Shown: positions 42,943 to 50,912 of the stretch, piece by piece
Position numbering within the stretch: position 1 is the first letter of the stretch
How the letters are laid out: each line of letters starts with the position of its first letter
Translations under genes and position numbers: made by a program
The notes under the pieces: model-generated
Told to the model about the DNA's origin: nothing
What the model saw: only the letters and a program-made list of their open reading frames with translations
Databases searched by the model: none
Assembly: GCA_031549455.1 (NCBI GenBank)
Contig: JAVBPT010000028.1
Coordinates: 12,537-76,536 of the forward strand
DNA: 64,000 nucleotides
Origin: JAVBPT01 sp031549455
GTDB lineage: Bacteria; Bacillota; Clostridia; Lachnospirales; JAKSVV01
Direction of reading: 5' to 3'

Positions 42943-44073
42943 CTATTTATATAAATCGACCATAATCCCATCGATCATATTCATGTCTGTCGGGAACATG
43001 ACGTCTATATTCAGTTGATCGAAAATGGTTTCCACCATTGTAGCAACAGCTCTCGATCCATTAAACCAGTCCGGATTATCCGGTTTGGTTTTTTTAAGGT
43101 CCGATAACTTCGTACGATAGAACGTATCTTGGCTGTTCTTATTATATTCTATCGCGTGAATATAGTATGGCACATTTATTTCCGCAAAGCAATCATTTTG
43201 TTGTAAATGATATTTTGCAGCCTTTGTATAGGTAATGTGTCCCCCGGTAAACAAAGCATACTTACACCTGGTTTTGGGATAGTTTAGATGTTCTTTTATA
43301 TATTCCTTTATCTCAGAAATAGGGGTCTTTACAAGTTCATCATAGAGATCCGGAAATCGATTGGTGATATCTGTGCATCCCACTTCTGTATTCACCTCTT
43401 CTATAATTTTGCCCTGCTCATAGACTTTCATCTCCGTGCTTCCACCGCCTATGTTACAAACCAATATTCTCTCTTTCGTTTGAATACTCGTTTCTACACC
43501 AAGAAGCATATACCTTGCCTCCTCTTCCTGGGAAATGACATTGAACTTTGTTTGGTAACGCTTTTCAAATTTATCAGCAAAAGCCTTCCTTACTTCATCA
43601 TTCATTTTTCTAAACACACTGGTCGCGAAAACAAAAAGCGCTTTTCCCCTTGCTTCTTCCTTTAACTCATCCATGGCAAGAAAAAAGGCTTCCTCATTTT
43701 TTTCTGACAAACCCTTTTGAGGATCGAAATCTTTCTTTAAAAGAATAGATCTTGCATAAAAATCTTCCTTTAAGAATCCACTCACAAGATAGGATTTTAT
43801 GCCATGTGTTCCAATATCCACGATCACCTTTGGTTCTACCAACTCAAAACGGAATTTTTGAGCATTTTTATTCTCCTCGCCTTTCCCATCCGGCACCAAA
43901 CTCACGAAAGAATCAAAAGGACGAGCAAAGATTTTCTGCTCACCGCCTACCTCTTGATAGATTACCATTTTCTCATCAGTTTCTGTATGTATCGCTTCTC
44001 CAATCACCCTATAAAGCTTATAGGGATTTTTAAAGTGGGTATAAATCCCACTTACTACAACTTTCTGCTCCAT
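42943..44073 (-). CDS. DUF1653 domain fused to Ppx/GppA-family phosphatase
   Basis: 376 residues. The first ~65 residues match the small DUF1653 domain ([20 protein letters not shown], then MVIYQEV and [12 protein letters not shown]). From about residue 80 the protein is an actin-fold Ppx/GppA exopolyphosphatase or (p)ppGpp phosphatase: [52 protein letters not shown] and [10 protein letters not shown]. The first phosphate-loop reads DIGTHGIK rather than the usual DxGSNSxR, so activity may differ. It lies between ispE (11 bp) and rbr. The fusion is unusual to me. Confidence 0.85.
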   Translation of the reverse strand: MEQKVVVSGIYTHFKNPYKLYRVIGEAIHTETDEKMVIYQEVGGEQKIFARPFDSFVSLVPDGKGEENKNAQKFRFELVEPKVIVDIGTHGIKSYLVSGFLKEDFYARSILLKKDFDPQKGLSEKNEEAFFLAMDELKEEARGKALFVFATSVFRKMNDEVRKAFADKFEKRYQTKFNVISQEEEARYMLLGVETSIQTKERILVCNIGGGSTEMKVYEQGKIIEEVNTEVGCTDITNRFPDLYDELVKTPISEIKEYIKEHLNYPKTRCKYALFTGGHITYTKAAKYHLQQNDCFAEINVPYYIHAIEYNKNSQDTFYRTKLSDLKKTKPDNPDWFNGSRAVATMVETIFDQLNIDVMFPTDMNMIDGIMVDLYK

Positions 44074-44084
44074 CCGCCCTCCTA

Positions 44085-44948
44085 CTATAATGTTTTTACA
44101 AGGTATGTTTCTCTAATATATTTTTGGTACTTTAGATAATCTTTTACTTCTTTTGCCTTTTCTTCATCATCAAAAATGCCAAATACGGTTGCGCCACTCC
44201 CTGACATAGAAGAGCCAAGAGCCCCACCATCTAACATGTCTGCTTTAATTTCTCTTATTTCAGAACACATGCTAACCGTATAACTCTCCATTGTGTTGTA
44301 TAAAAGTTTTCCGATCTCTGGCAGTTTTTCTTCTGAAAGGGCCTTGATCATTCCTTCCGTATCTGGACGTTTTTTTATTTTATCAATATTAAAATTCTTC
44401 AGAACCTGTTTTGTGGATACAATTACGTCTGGTTTACATAACAAAATATGACAATCCGGCATACTTTTTAGTGGTGTCACCTTCTCTCCGTTTCCCTCTA
44501 CTAAACAGGTGCCTTCTACGATACAATATGGAATATCCGAATCATATTTTTTTCCCAACTCAATCAATTCCTGTTGTGAAAGTTTAAGATCGAACAGCTC
44601 GTTCATTCCCATCAGAGCGGTTGCTGCATTGGCACTTCCGCCACCGAGCCCTGCTGCCACAGGAATCCTTTTGTTAATGTCTACAAAAACGCCCTCATTA
44701 ATTCCATACTTTTGTTTCATTGCATCGATCACTTTATAAACCAGATTTCTTCCATCTGTTGGAACCCAAGGCAAATTTGTATTCAATTTTATTCCATCCG
44801 CTTTCATTTTCCTCATGGATATGTCATCTGCAAAATCTACTTTTTGCATAATCATTTTAAATTCATATGAGTTGGTGTCTTCATTAAAACCCAAAATATC
44901 CAAAGTCAAATTTATCTTGGCATATGACTTAAGCTCTAGCATATACAT
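44085..44948 (-). CDS. ispE: 4-diphosphocytidyl-2-C-methyl-D-erythritol kinase
   Basis: About 287-residue GHMP kinase of the non-mevalonate isoprenoid pathway. Start region LKSYAKINLTLDILG, ATP motif PVAAGLGGGSANAATALMGM and C-terminal GALGSSMSGSGATVFGIF are diagnostic. The start is the ATG at 44946-44948, 5 bases after GGAGG; another ATG two codons later is possible, and the open frame further upstream overlaps fliS. It starts 20 bp after fliS, so it seems to be read with flagellar genes. Confidence 0.95.
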   Translation of the reverse strand: MYMLELKSYAKINLTLDILGFNEDTNSYEFKMIMQKVDFADDISMRKMKADGIKLNTNLPWVPTDGRNLVYKVIDAMKQKYGINEGVFVDINKRIPVAAGLGGGSANAATALMGMNELFDLKLSQQELIELGKKYDSDIPYCIVEGTCLVEGNGEKVTPLKSMPDCHILLCKPDVIVSTKQVLKNFNIDKIKKRPDTEGMIKALSEEKLPEIGKLLYNTMESYTVSMCSEIREIKADMLDGGALGSSMSGSGATVFGIFDDEEKAKEVKDYLKYQKYIRETYLVKTL

Positions 44949-44968
44949 CTTTCCCTCCATATTCTGCA

Positions 44969-45364
44969 TCATTCGTTTGTGGTTTTTTCTGGCACTCCTT
45001 TTGCAAGGTCCATCGCCTCTTTCCAAGTTTCCCTTAATTCCTTTAGCATTCCTTGCACTTCCAGCAAAATTTCCTTTTCCTTTTTCATATTTGCTTCTAC
45101 CAATCTTCTATACATATAATCATAGAGTTGAAACAAATTTTTGCCGATTTCCATATTTTTATCTACATTAATAATGAACTCTTCTATGATATTTTCCGTC
45201 TTGATAATTGCGTTATGGGCTTCTGACATATCCTTCTCATCTATGGAAGTAATCGCTTTGGTACAGAATCGAATAGCACCATCATAAAGCATGAGCGTAA
45301 GCTCTTGTGGGCTTGAAGTCATCACCTTATTTTCCAAATACTTATTTGCTACATTTTGTGCCAT
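44969..45364 (-). CDS. fliS: Flagellin chaperone FliS
   Basis: 131-residue all-helical chaperone that keeps flagellin from polymerising before export. Typical start NKYLENKVMTSSPQELTLML, then YDGAIRFCTKA and FQLYDYMYRRLVEAN. It lies downstream of fliD and a FliT-sized gene, the standard flaG-fliD-fliT-fliS order. GGAGGGG ribosome site. Confidence 0.95.
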   Translation of the reverse strand: MAQNVANKYLENKVMTSSPQELTLMLYDGAIRFCTKAITSIDEKDMSEAHNAIIKTENIIEEFIINVDKNMEIGKNLFQLYDYMYRRLVEANMKKEKEILLEVQGMLKELRETWKEAMDLAKGVPEKTTNE

Positions 45365-45375
45365 TTACCCCTCCA

Positions 45376-45438
45376 TCAATTTTTCTTATCAATATAATAG
45401 CCCTCACCCCCGAAATTTGAGTCATACGCACCATTCAT
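45376..45438 (-). CDS. Possible 20-residue peptide gene between fliT-like and fliS
   Basis: In the 100-bp gap an ATG (45436-45438) follows AAAAGG by 3 bases and opens a 20-codon frame rich in Gly, Tyr, Asp and Lys, ending 11 bases before fliS, just before its ribosome site. It could be a leader peptide or chance. No homologue recognised. Confidence 0.22.
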   Translation of the reverse strand: MNGAYDSNFGGEGYYIDKKN

Positions 45439-45464
45439 AATCCTTTTCCCGTTGCTTATGTTCT

Positions 45465-45749
45465 TTAATTCGGTGTTAATTTGTAACTTTTTTTTTTAGC
45501 AAGATCCATAATCTCATCATTTTTTTGAGCAATATCTGTAAGCAAGTTTCGAACCATAACTTCCTTATCATACAATATTTTTTCTGTTATTTCAACATCT
45601 ATTTTGCTGATCCGATCAAAAATCTGCGCACGCTCGGAAAGAAGCCTATCTAATCTGTCCATATCATCTAGGCTAATTGCTTTCTCTTGGTTAATTGTAT
45701 TGTTATATGCCTCTCTCAAAAGTTCTATTTTCTCATCTATCTTATCCAC
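45465..45749 (-). CDS. FliT-like small helical flagellar protein
   Basis: 94 residues, all-helical, charged, between fliD and fliS, where FliT (the FliD export chaperone) is found. The family is poorly conserved, so the name rests on size, predicted helices (REAYNNTINQEKAISLDD, SERAQIFDRISKID) and position. GTG start behind AAGGAGG. Thirteen bases separate it from fliD. Confidence 0.65.
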   Translation of the reverse strand: MDKIDEKIELLREAYNNTINQEKAISLDDMDRLDRLLSERAQIFDRISKIDVEITEKILYDKEVMVRNLLTDIAQKNDEIMDLAKKKSYKLTPN

Positions 45750-45762
45750 CTGATCCTCCTTT

Positions 45763-47766
45763 TTATGATGAAAGTCCTGCTATTTGTGAGGATAACCATG
45801 CCGATTGATTATTCATTTTTTGCATTGCAGATTCTAGAGCTGAAAATTTCTTATAGTATGACTCCTCTTTCATCGAAAGTCTTCTTTCAAAGTTTGCTAG
45901 ATCTATATCATACCTTTCAAGTTGTTTAAACAATAAGTTTTCCGCCTCTGATGCATCCCCTGGCATTCCTGCCTTTTCAAGCAAAGCACCCTTTTTATTA
46001 TTTAAATCTCTAAATGTAGAAACATTATCTTGCAAGACATCGTAAATCTTATAGATTAGTCCCTGCTCTCTATTTTTTACCGCTCTTTGTGCTGCAGTGT
46101 AATTTCTTGAGCTCACTGAATAGGTCTCTGATTTCTTTGCAAAAAGGTTCATCACAGAATCAGGATCCTTCGCAATGGCTTCTCTCAGTTTGGTTTCTGC
46201 ATCTGCATCGAGATTAATTTTCCCTTTGTTCTTATAATCACCCGTTGAGATACCAATAGATGCCAAACTCTTTCCTACTCCTTCAACACTTTGTGACAAT
46301 GTACCTCTTAAATTATTCAACATGGTTTCAAGGATTGGATCTCTTCTTAAAAGGCCCGTTTTTGCTTTGGTTTCCCAAAGACTAATTTGGTCCGTCGTCA
46401 TCGCTTCCTTTTGTTCATCTGTAAGAGGAAGAAAGTTTCGATCGTATTTCTCATTTACAAGTCTATCAATATCTCCAATCATCGTGTTGTAATCATTGAT
46501 AAAGTCCTTGATTAGTGTAAACACAGCCTCTGTATCATGCTCTAATTTTATTGTATTTGGTCCTGTTGTCGTTTCAAGTGCTTCGATCGTCATGCCAAAA
46601 ACTTCAAAACTTGTGTCACTTCTTATAATGTCAATCCCATCTACTTTTGCGATTGTATCCGCGCCATTTTGGAAAGTTCCAGCGCCCACACCCAATATTG
46701 AACTTAAAAAGTTTCCTTTTGTATCTTCTAATTCAATTTTTGTTCCAATCCCCTTGTCATTTGTGGATAATGTAAACTTGTCCGTAAAACTATCATAGTT
46801 TAAGGTCACGTTTGCTTTTGTATCTAGATTAATCTTTTTCATCATTGTATCAATGGAATCGCTCTTATCGAACTCAAAAGTTTGCCCATTAATTTTAAAA
46901 GCCACCTTGTCTTGGATTCCATCCGATCCTCCAAAAACAAGAGGCGTATTAAACTTCGAACTCGCTTCCGATAGTGTCATACTTGTGGATAGTTTGTTCA
47001 CCCCTGCATTTGTCGGAATCGCGAGATTTCCTGTATTTCCCGTTATACTAAGATTATTGCTTCCCCTTCCGATATCAAACTTAATAACCCCAGTTCCATT
47101 GCCATCAGCATCCTGTATTTCAGTAACATTAACCTTGTTTATACCAGAATCAAGACTATCTCCATAGGCACTTTTCAATTTTAAATTGATGTCATCTAGC
47201 ATTTTTTGCATAGATGCTGCTTTATCTACAGTTTCTGTCTCAATGCCCTCATCGTCCACTTCCATTACTCTGTAATCTGAAAGTTGTATACTTCGGGTAG
47301 ACCCATCTAATTTTACAGCGATCGATTTCCCATCCATATTGAAGTCTGTTATTGCATTAATCCCTTTGATAGAGTTCATGACATTTCCAGTGCTCGTAAT
47401 TGTGGTTGCCTTTGCCACGCTGGAAATCTCGATCTTGTGTTCACCTGTCAATGTAGTATTATTTGATTTGATCTTAAATGCAGTTGACTCTTTCCCGTCT
47501 AAGTTTTTCGAAGTAATTGTAAACTTCTTATAATTTGCCATAGACATCATATTGGTAGAACCATTTAAGATATCCATATATTTCTTTGCAAAGTCATTTA
47601 CCTTAGTGGTTACACCACGGTAGGCCTCTACTCGCCATTCTGTTAGCTGTAAATTTTGTTTAATTTTATTTGCTCCTAGTCTTTCTGCACTCATCAACTG
47701 ACTAACAATGCTTTCTGTGTCAAGACCAGAAGCCATTCCAAACATCCTTATATTACTTGTTCCCAT
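45763..47766 (-). CDS. fliD: Flagellar hook-associated protein 2 (filament cap)
   Basis: 667-residue filament cap that sits at the distal end and helps flagellin assemble. N-terminal FliD motif (GMASGLDTESIVSQLMSAER), extensive beta-rich middle domains, and C-terminal helical region with the coiled-coil end (ERRLSMKEESYYKKFSALES, then AMQKMNNQSAWLSSQIAGLS). It follows flaG by 5 bp. AAAAGGA ribosome site. Confidence 0.96.
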   Translation of the reverse strand: MGTSNIRMFGMASGLDTESIVSQLMSAERLGANKIKQNLQLTEWRVEAYRGVTTKVNDFAKKYMDILNGSTNMMSMANYKKFTITSKNLDGKESTAFKIKSNNTTLTGEHKIEISSVAKATTITSTGNVMNSIKGINAITDFNMDGKSIAVKLDGSTRSIQLSDYRVMEVDDEGIETETVDKAASMQKMLDDINLKLKSAYGDSLDSGINKVNVTEIQDADGNGTGVIKFDIGRGSNNLSITGNTGNLAIPTNAGVNKLSTSMTLSEASSKFNTPLVFGGSDGIQDKVAFKINGQTFEFDKSDSIDTMMKKINLDTKANVTLNYDSFTDKFTLSTNDKGIGTKIELEDTKGNFLSSILGVGAGTFQNGADTIAKVDGIDIIRSDTSFEVFGMTIEALETTTGPNTIKLEHDTEAVFTLIKDFINDYNTMIGDIDRLVNEKYDRNFLPLTDEQKEAMTTDQISLWETKAKTGLLRRDPILETMLNNLRGTLSQSVEGVGKSLASIGISTGDYKNKGKINLDADAETKLREAIAKDPDSVMNLFAKKSETYSVSSRNYTAAQRAVKNREQGLIYKIYDVLQDNVSTFRDLNNKKGALLEKAGMPGDASEAENLLFKQLERYDIDLANFERRLSMKEESYYKKFSALESAMQKMNNQSAWLSSQIAGLSS

Positions 47767-47771
47767 TCCTT

Positions 47772-48149
47772 TTACCTTCTTTCATCAATTACTAGGCCTG
47801 CTGCTTCCCAAATTCCAGCAATAATGTCCAGAAATTTCTTTTCTGGTATTTCAAGTATTACTTTGTCAGTTGCCGGGTCAACGATCGTTACCATAATTCG
47901 ATTGGTTGCATCATGTATCTCGTACTTTCTTTCCGTATATCGAATTTCTAGGTCTGGATTCGTCTCTTTCAACGACCTTTGCAAAAACTCTTCAATGGCC
48001 TTTCTCTTTTCTTCCGTTAGTACGCTCTCTGGCTCTTGCACTTTAACCTCGTGTGTTTCATGCACTTCTTGTTTTTTTGGTACTTCTGTATGTACCACTT
48101 CCGGCGCAACGTTTGGCATTCCCGCGTTTAGATTCCCTTCTATTTTCAT
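47772..48149 (-). CDS. flaG: FlaG-family flagellar protein
   Basis: About 125 residues. Variable, Val/Glu/Pro-rich N-terminus (about 1-50) followed by the FlaG domain: EIRYTERKYEIHDATNRIMV, then DPATDKVILEIPEKKFLDII. FlaG influences filament length. The start is the ATG at 48147-48149 behind AAAGGAGG; the in-frame ATG 33 bases upstream is only a few bases past the sigma-28-type -10 element, so it is rejected. First gene of the flaG-fliD-fliT-fliS string. Confidence 0.92.
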   Translation of the reverse strand: MKIEGNLNAGMPNVAPEVVHTEVPKKQEVHETHEVKVQEPESVLTEEKRKAIEEFLQRSLKETNPDLEIRYTERKYEIHDATNRIMVTIVDPATDKVILEIPEKKFLDIIAGIWEAAGLVIDERR

Positions 48150-48180
48150 CACGGCACCTCCTTTTCCAAACATACTATAC

Positions 48181-48207
48181 ATATCGGCTTAAAGTGCACC
48201 TTTTTCA
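48181..48207 (-). promoter_or_regulatory. Sigma-28-type promoter of flaG operon
   Basis: Minus strand TGAA (48204-48207), 15-bp spacer, GCCGATAT (48181-48188), one mismatch in each element from TAAA-15-GCCGATAA. It should be read by the FliA-type sigma encoded at 15329-16111. Confidence 0.62.
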
Positions 48208-48226
48208 AGCCCCATGTACGTAAAAG

Positions 48227-48538
48227 CTACATCCTTGATAGCTTATCGGCTAGCATTTCCTTTGGTACTGCCCCAATTACAGTATCAACAGCTTCTCCAT
48301 TTTTAAAAAACATAAATGTAGGGATTGTTAGAATCTTATATTTTTGGGATACTTCTTCTGCCTTATCTACATTTATTTTCACAATTTTTGCCGAGGTTAT
48401 TTCTTCCGAAATTTCGTCAATTACAGGCGCCATCATCTTACATGGCCCACACCAATCCGCATAAAAATCGACAAGTACTGGTTCTTCTGCTTTCAGTACC
48501 TCTTTTTCAAAGTTTTCATCTGTTACATATATAGCCAT
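48227..48538 (-). CDS. trxA: Thioredoxin
   Basis: 103-residue thioredoxin with the active site DFYADWCGPCKMMAPVIDE and the cis-Pro loop KILTIPTFMFFKNGE. General dithiol reductant in the cytosol; also supplies electrons to peroxidases and ribonucleotide reductase. AGGAGG ribosome site. Own promoter, with a hairpin-rich leader. No thioredoxin reductase in the window. Confidence 0.96.
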   Translation of the reverse strand: MAIYVTDENFEKEVLKAEEPVLVDFYADWCGPCKMMAPVIDEISEEITSAKIVKINVDKAEEVSQKYKILTIPTFMFFKNGEAVDTVIGAVPKEMLADKLSRM

Positions 48539-48562
48539 CGAATCTCCTCCTACATAAAATCT

Positions 48563-48599
48563 TACTCTTATTTTGAGTATAATCTAAACATTTATACTC
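48563..48599 (-). repeat. Three alternating complementary repeats in the trxA leader
   Basis: In the transcript sense: GAGTATAA (48592-48599), TTATACTC (48575-48582) and GAGTA (48563-48567). The middle copy can pair with either neighbour, giving two exclusive hairpins right after the transcription start. Confidence 0.45.
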
Positions 48600-48610
48600 C
48601 ACCTACTGTA

Positions 48611-48639
48611 ATTTTATACCTTTTTTTTGGTTCTGTCAA
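48611..48639 (-). promoter_or_regulatory. Promoter of trxA
   Basis: Minus strand TTGACA (48634-48639), 17-bp spacer, TAAAAT (48611-48616). The transcript would start near the first hairpin arm. Confidence 0.68.
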
Positions 48640-48734
48640 GGATTTATGCTAAGGACAAAATCACATTATGTATAATATTTTTTTGAATACTGCATATTAA
48701 TATTTAGGGATACAAATTATACGAAGGAGACCAT

Positions 48735-49376
48735 ATGCAAAATAATAGGGTCACTCTATCTGGTTTAATTCAATCACAGGTAGAAATAAGCCATACAATA
48801 AAAGAAGAAACTTTCTTAAACCTAATCATTAACGTCAAGAGAACGAGCGGTACATATGATAAGCTACCCATTATTGTGAGTGAAAAAAACTTTCTGGAAA
48901 CTATTTCAATTTTAAAAGTAAATAGTGTTGAAGAATTCAACCATATATTATTAGAAGAAAAAAGACAATTTTGTCTCAGTGTGCAGGGTGAATTTAGAAC
49001 ACATAACCGAATAGAAAACGGAAAAAATACCTTGCTCATTTTTATCTTTGCAAAAGAAATTACTTTTGAAACCATTGAGCTATTTGAAAATACCATTTAT
49101 CTAGATGGCCATCTTTGTAAAGAGCCTATCTTTAGAATGACACCATCCGAAAGAAAGGTTTGCGATCTTATTATCGCCGTCAATCGAAACTTTAAAAAAT
49201 CCGATTATATACCCGCAATTGCGTGGAATGATAATGCGCTTATTTTGAGTGAATATAAAGTGGGAATGAAGCTAAAAATAGAAGGAAGATTTCAAAGCAG
49301 AATTTATAAAAAAGTCATTCATAATATAAGTGTCGAAAAAACGGCATATGAGGTTTCGATTAATAAAATTTTATAG
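48735..49376 (+). CDS. Tandem OB-fold, SSB-like protein
   Basis: 213 residues, apparently two OB-fold domains: one at about 5-110 (RVTLSGLIQSQVEIS, ETFLNLIINVKRTS) and a second at about 120-205 (YLDGHLCKEPIFRMTPSERK, ICDL-type strand CDLIIAVNRNFKKSDYIPAI, GMKLKIEGRFQSR). The second resembles the primosomal PriB/SSB family. It lacks the acidic SSB tail (ends SINKIL), so it is probably not the main replication SSB. Monocistronic, AGGAGA ribosome site. Role in DNA binding is inferred from fold resemblance. Confidence 0.75.
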   Translation: MQNNRVTLSGLIQSQVEISHTIKEETFLNLIINVKRTSGTYDKLPIIVSEKNFLETISILKVNSVEEFNHILLEEKRQFCLSVQGEFRTHNRIENGKNTLLIFIFAKEITFETIELFENTIYLDGHLCKEPIFRMTPSERKVCDLIIAVNRNFKKSDYIPAIAWNDNALILSEYKVGMKLKIEGRFQSRIYKKVIHNISVEKTAYEVSINKIL

Positions 49377-49387
49377 GAATAAAATAA

Positions 49388-49407
49388 GCCTTCACCTAAG
49401 TGTTGGC
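49388..49407. terminator. Weak hairpin between convergent genes
   Basis: GCC-TT-CAC, 4-nt loop, GTG-TT-GGC between the SSB-like gene and the histone-like gene, which converge here. The T tract is poor on either strand (TTATTTTATT on minus). Confidence 0.35.
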
Positions 49408-49416
49408 CTATAAAAA

Positions 49417-49704
49417 CTATTTCTTTTTTGCAACTGGTTTTTTTGCTACTGTTTTTTTTGCAACTGGTTTCTTTGCTACTGCTTTTTTTGCAACTGGTTT
49501 CTTTGCTACAGTTTTCTTTGCAACTGGTTTCTTTGCCACTACTTTTTTTGCTGTTGTTGCTTTTTTAACTGCTGGTTTCTTTGCTACTACTTTTTTTGCT
49601 GCAGGTTTAGCTACTGCTTTTTTTACTGTTGTTGCTTTTTTAGCAACTGGTTTCTTTGCTGCTGGTGTAGCTGCAGTACCAATTGGTCTTTTAACAACTG
49701 CCAT
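49417..49704 (-). CDS. Histone H1-like Lys/Ala repeat protein
   Basis: 95 residues, nearly all Lys, Ala, Val, Pro and Thr, built of about ten repeats of the type VAKKPVAKK or PAAKKVVAKK from residue 13 to the end, after a short non-repetitive start (MAVVKRPIGT). No fold beyond the repeats, like the C-terminal tail of eukaryotic H1 and bacterial Hc1/HctB or AlgP-like proteins. Probably binds and compacts DNA non-specifically. Strong promoter and AAGGAG ribosome site. The exact repeats make copy number prone to change by slippage. Confidence 0.82.
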   Translation of the reverse strand: MAVVKRPIGTAATPAAKKPVAKKATTVKKAVAKPAAKKVVAKKPAVKKATTAKKVVAKKPVAKKTVAKKPVAKKAVAKKPVAKKTVAKKPVAKKK

Positions 49705-49776
49705 TAATATCAGCTCCTTTTCTTTTTTTTAGGTAGTCATTTTTATTATTTTTTTTTGCTCTCTACCTTTATCTAA

Positions 49777-49804
49777 AGTATAATATATAACTTTTCAATG
49801 TCAA
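49777..49804 (-). promoter_or_regulatory. Promoter of histone-like gene
   Basis: Minus strand TTGACA (49799-49804), 16-bp spacer, TATACT (49777-49782), leaving a leader of about 65 bases. Confidence 0.72.
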
Positions 49805-50016
49805 TAATATTTTTGTCATTTTTTAAAATAATTTGCGTTTTTTTTGAGGATTTTTATAGCCAAATTTAAATATAAATTCCACCTCAAAATAAACATTTGA
49901 TTTTTGGCTTAAATGCAGGATTTTTTAGATATGTTTTTTTATATTCCAAAAAAATATTCCAAGGCATTTTTTGCTTTTAAAATTTTCTTTTAAACAATTT
50001 TCTTTTTTTCATGAAG

Positions 50017-50045
50017 TTGATTTTTTATTAAAACTTTGTTATCAT
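50017..50045 (+). promoter_or_regulatory. Promoter of nfo operon
   Basis: TTGATT (50017-50022), 17-bp spacer, TATCAT (50040-50045), 30 bases before the ATG. Confidence 0.55.
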
Positions 50046-50075
50046 TAATTTATTAACCAAAGAAGGAATTTAAAA

Positions 50076-50912
50076 ATGAAAATTGGATCTGTTGTTTCTA
50101 TTAAAGATGGGCTAATTGGAGCAGCGAATGAAGCACTCTCATATGGGGCAAACACGTTTATGACTTATACAGGCGCTCCACAAAATACAGTGCGAAAAAA
50201 GCTGTCTGAACTCAAAATCTCAGAAGGATTAGAATTTATTTCAAAACATCAAATTTCAGACTATATTATTCATGCACCCTACATTGTTAATCTTGCAACT
50301 TTTAAAGATGACTTATTTCATATGACGATTCGCTTTCTGCGACAAGAGGTTGAACGAACCATTGCAATGGGAGCCAAGTTTTTTGTTATCCATCCCGGAG
50401 CATATACAGAAAAAGATTTGAACTATGGAATTGCCAGAATTGCAGAAGGCTTAAATAAAATTATCGATCCGAATGATCCTATTTTTTATTGTATGGAAAC
50501 GATGTCCGGCAAAGGAACCGAGGTTGGCAAAAAGTTTGTAGAACTTGCCCGTATTATTGATCAAGTAAAGCTAAATGAAAAAGTCGCGGTCTGCTTTGAC
50601 ACCTGCCATACGCATGACTCAGGATACGATATTGTAAATCAATTCGATGAAGTATTGCATGAATTTGATTCTGAAGTTGGAATGGAGAAACTGAAAGTGA
50701 TTCATATCAATGGCTCCAAAAATTTCATGGGTGCTCATAAAGATCGGCATGCCAATATCGGCGCCCCTGATGATCACATCGGTCTAAAAGCTATTCGTTA
50801 TATTGCTCATCATAAACTTACTCAAGACATTCCACTTATTTTAGAAACACCCGCAGTAGATGGAGTGACAATTTATAAAGAAGAAATAGAGGCCATTAAA
50901 AATGAGAAATGA
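50076..50912 (+). CDS. nfo: Endonuclease IV (AP endonuclease)
   Basis: 278-residue TIM-barrel, Zn-dependent AP endonuclease of base-excision repair. Metal-binding motifs are all present: FFVIHPGAY, CMETMSGKGTE, FDTCHTHDSGYD, DRHANIG and LETP. AAGGAAT ribosome site. The stop overlaps the next gene by 11 bases, so the two are probably translated together. Confidence 0.95.
   Translation: MKIGSVVSIKDGLIGAANEALSYGANTFMTYTGAPQNTVRKKLSELKISEGLEFISKHQISDYIIHAPYIVNLATFKDDLFHMTIRFLRQEVERTIAMGAKFFVIHPGAYTEKDLNYGIARIAEGLNKIIDPNDPIFYCMETMSGKGTEVGKKFVELARIIDQVKLNEKVAVCFDTCHTHDSGYDIVNQFDEVLHEFDSEVGMEKLKVIHINGSKNFMGAHKDRHANIGAPDDHIGLKAIRYIAHHKLTQDIPLILETPAVDGVTIYKEEIEAIKNEK

Larger units (their letters stand above)
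49705..50075. other. AT-rich intergenic region between histone-like gene and nfo
   Basis: 371 bases between divergent genes. It holds the histone-like gene's leader and promoter, the nfo promoter, and between them about 210 bases (49805-50016) of very AT-rich DNA with poly-T runs, in which I see no gene, hairpin or repeat worth calling. Confidence 0.7.

Noticed and set aside
42924..42971. Extended rubrerythrin N-terminus
   Set aside because: It overlaps the Ppx gene end; AGGAGG sits before the ATG at 42923 and rubrerythrins begin there.
48181..48226. Terminator after trxA
   Set aside because: Only a 4-bp TGTA/TACA stem without a T tract; not supported.
49400..49732. Plus-strand open frame rich in Phe, Ala, Thr and Gly repeats
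   Set aside because: It is the exact complement of the Lys/Ala histone-like gene repeats; the minus-strand frame has the ribosome site and promoter.
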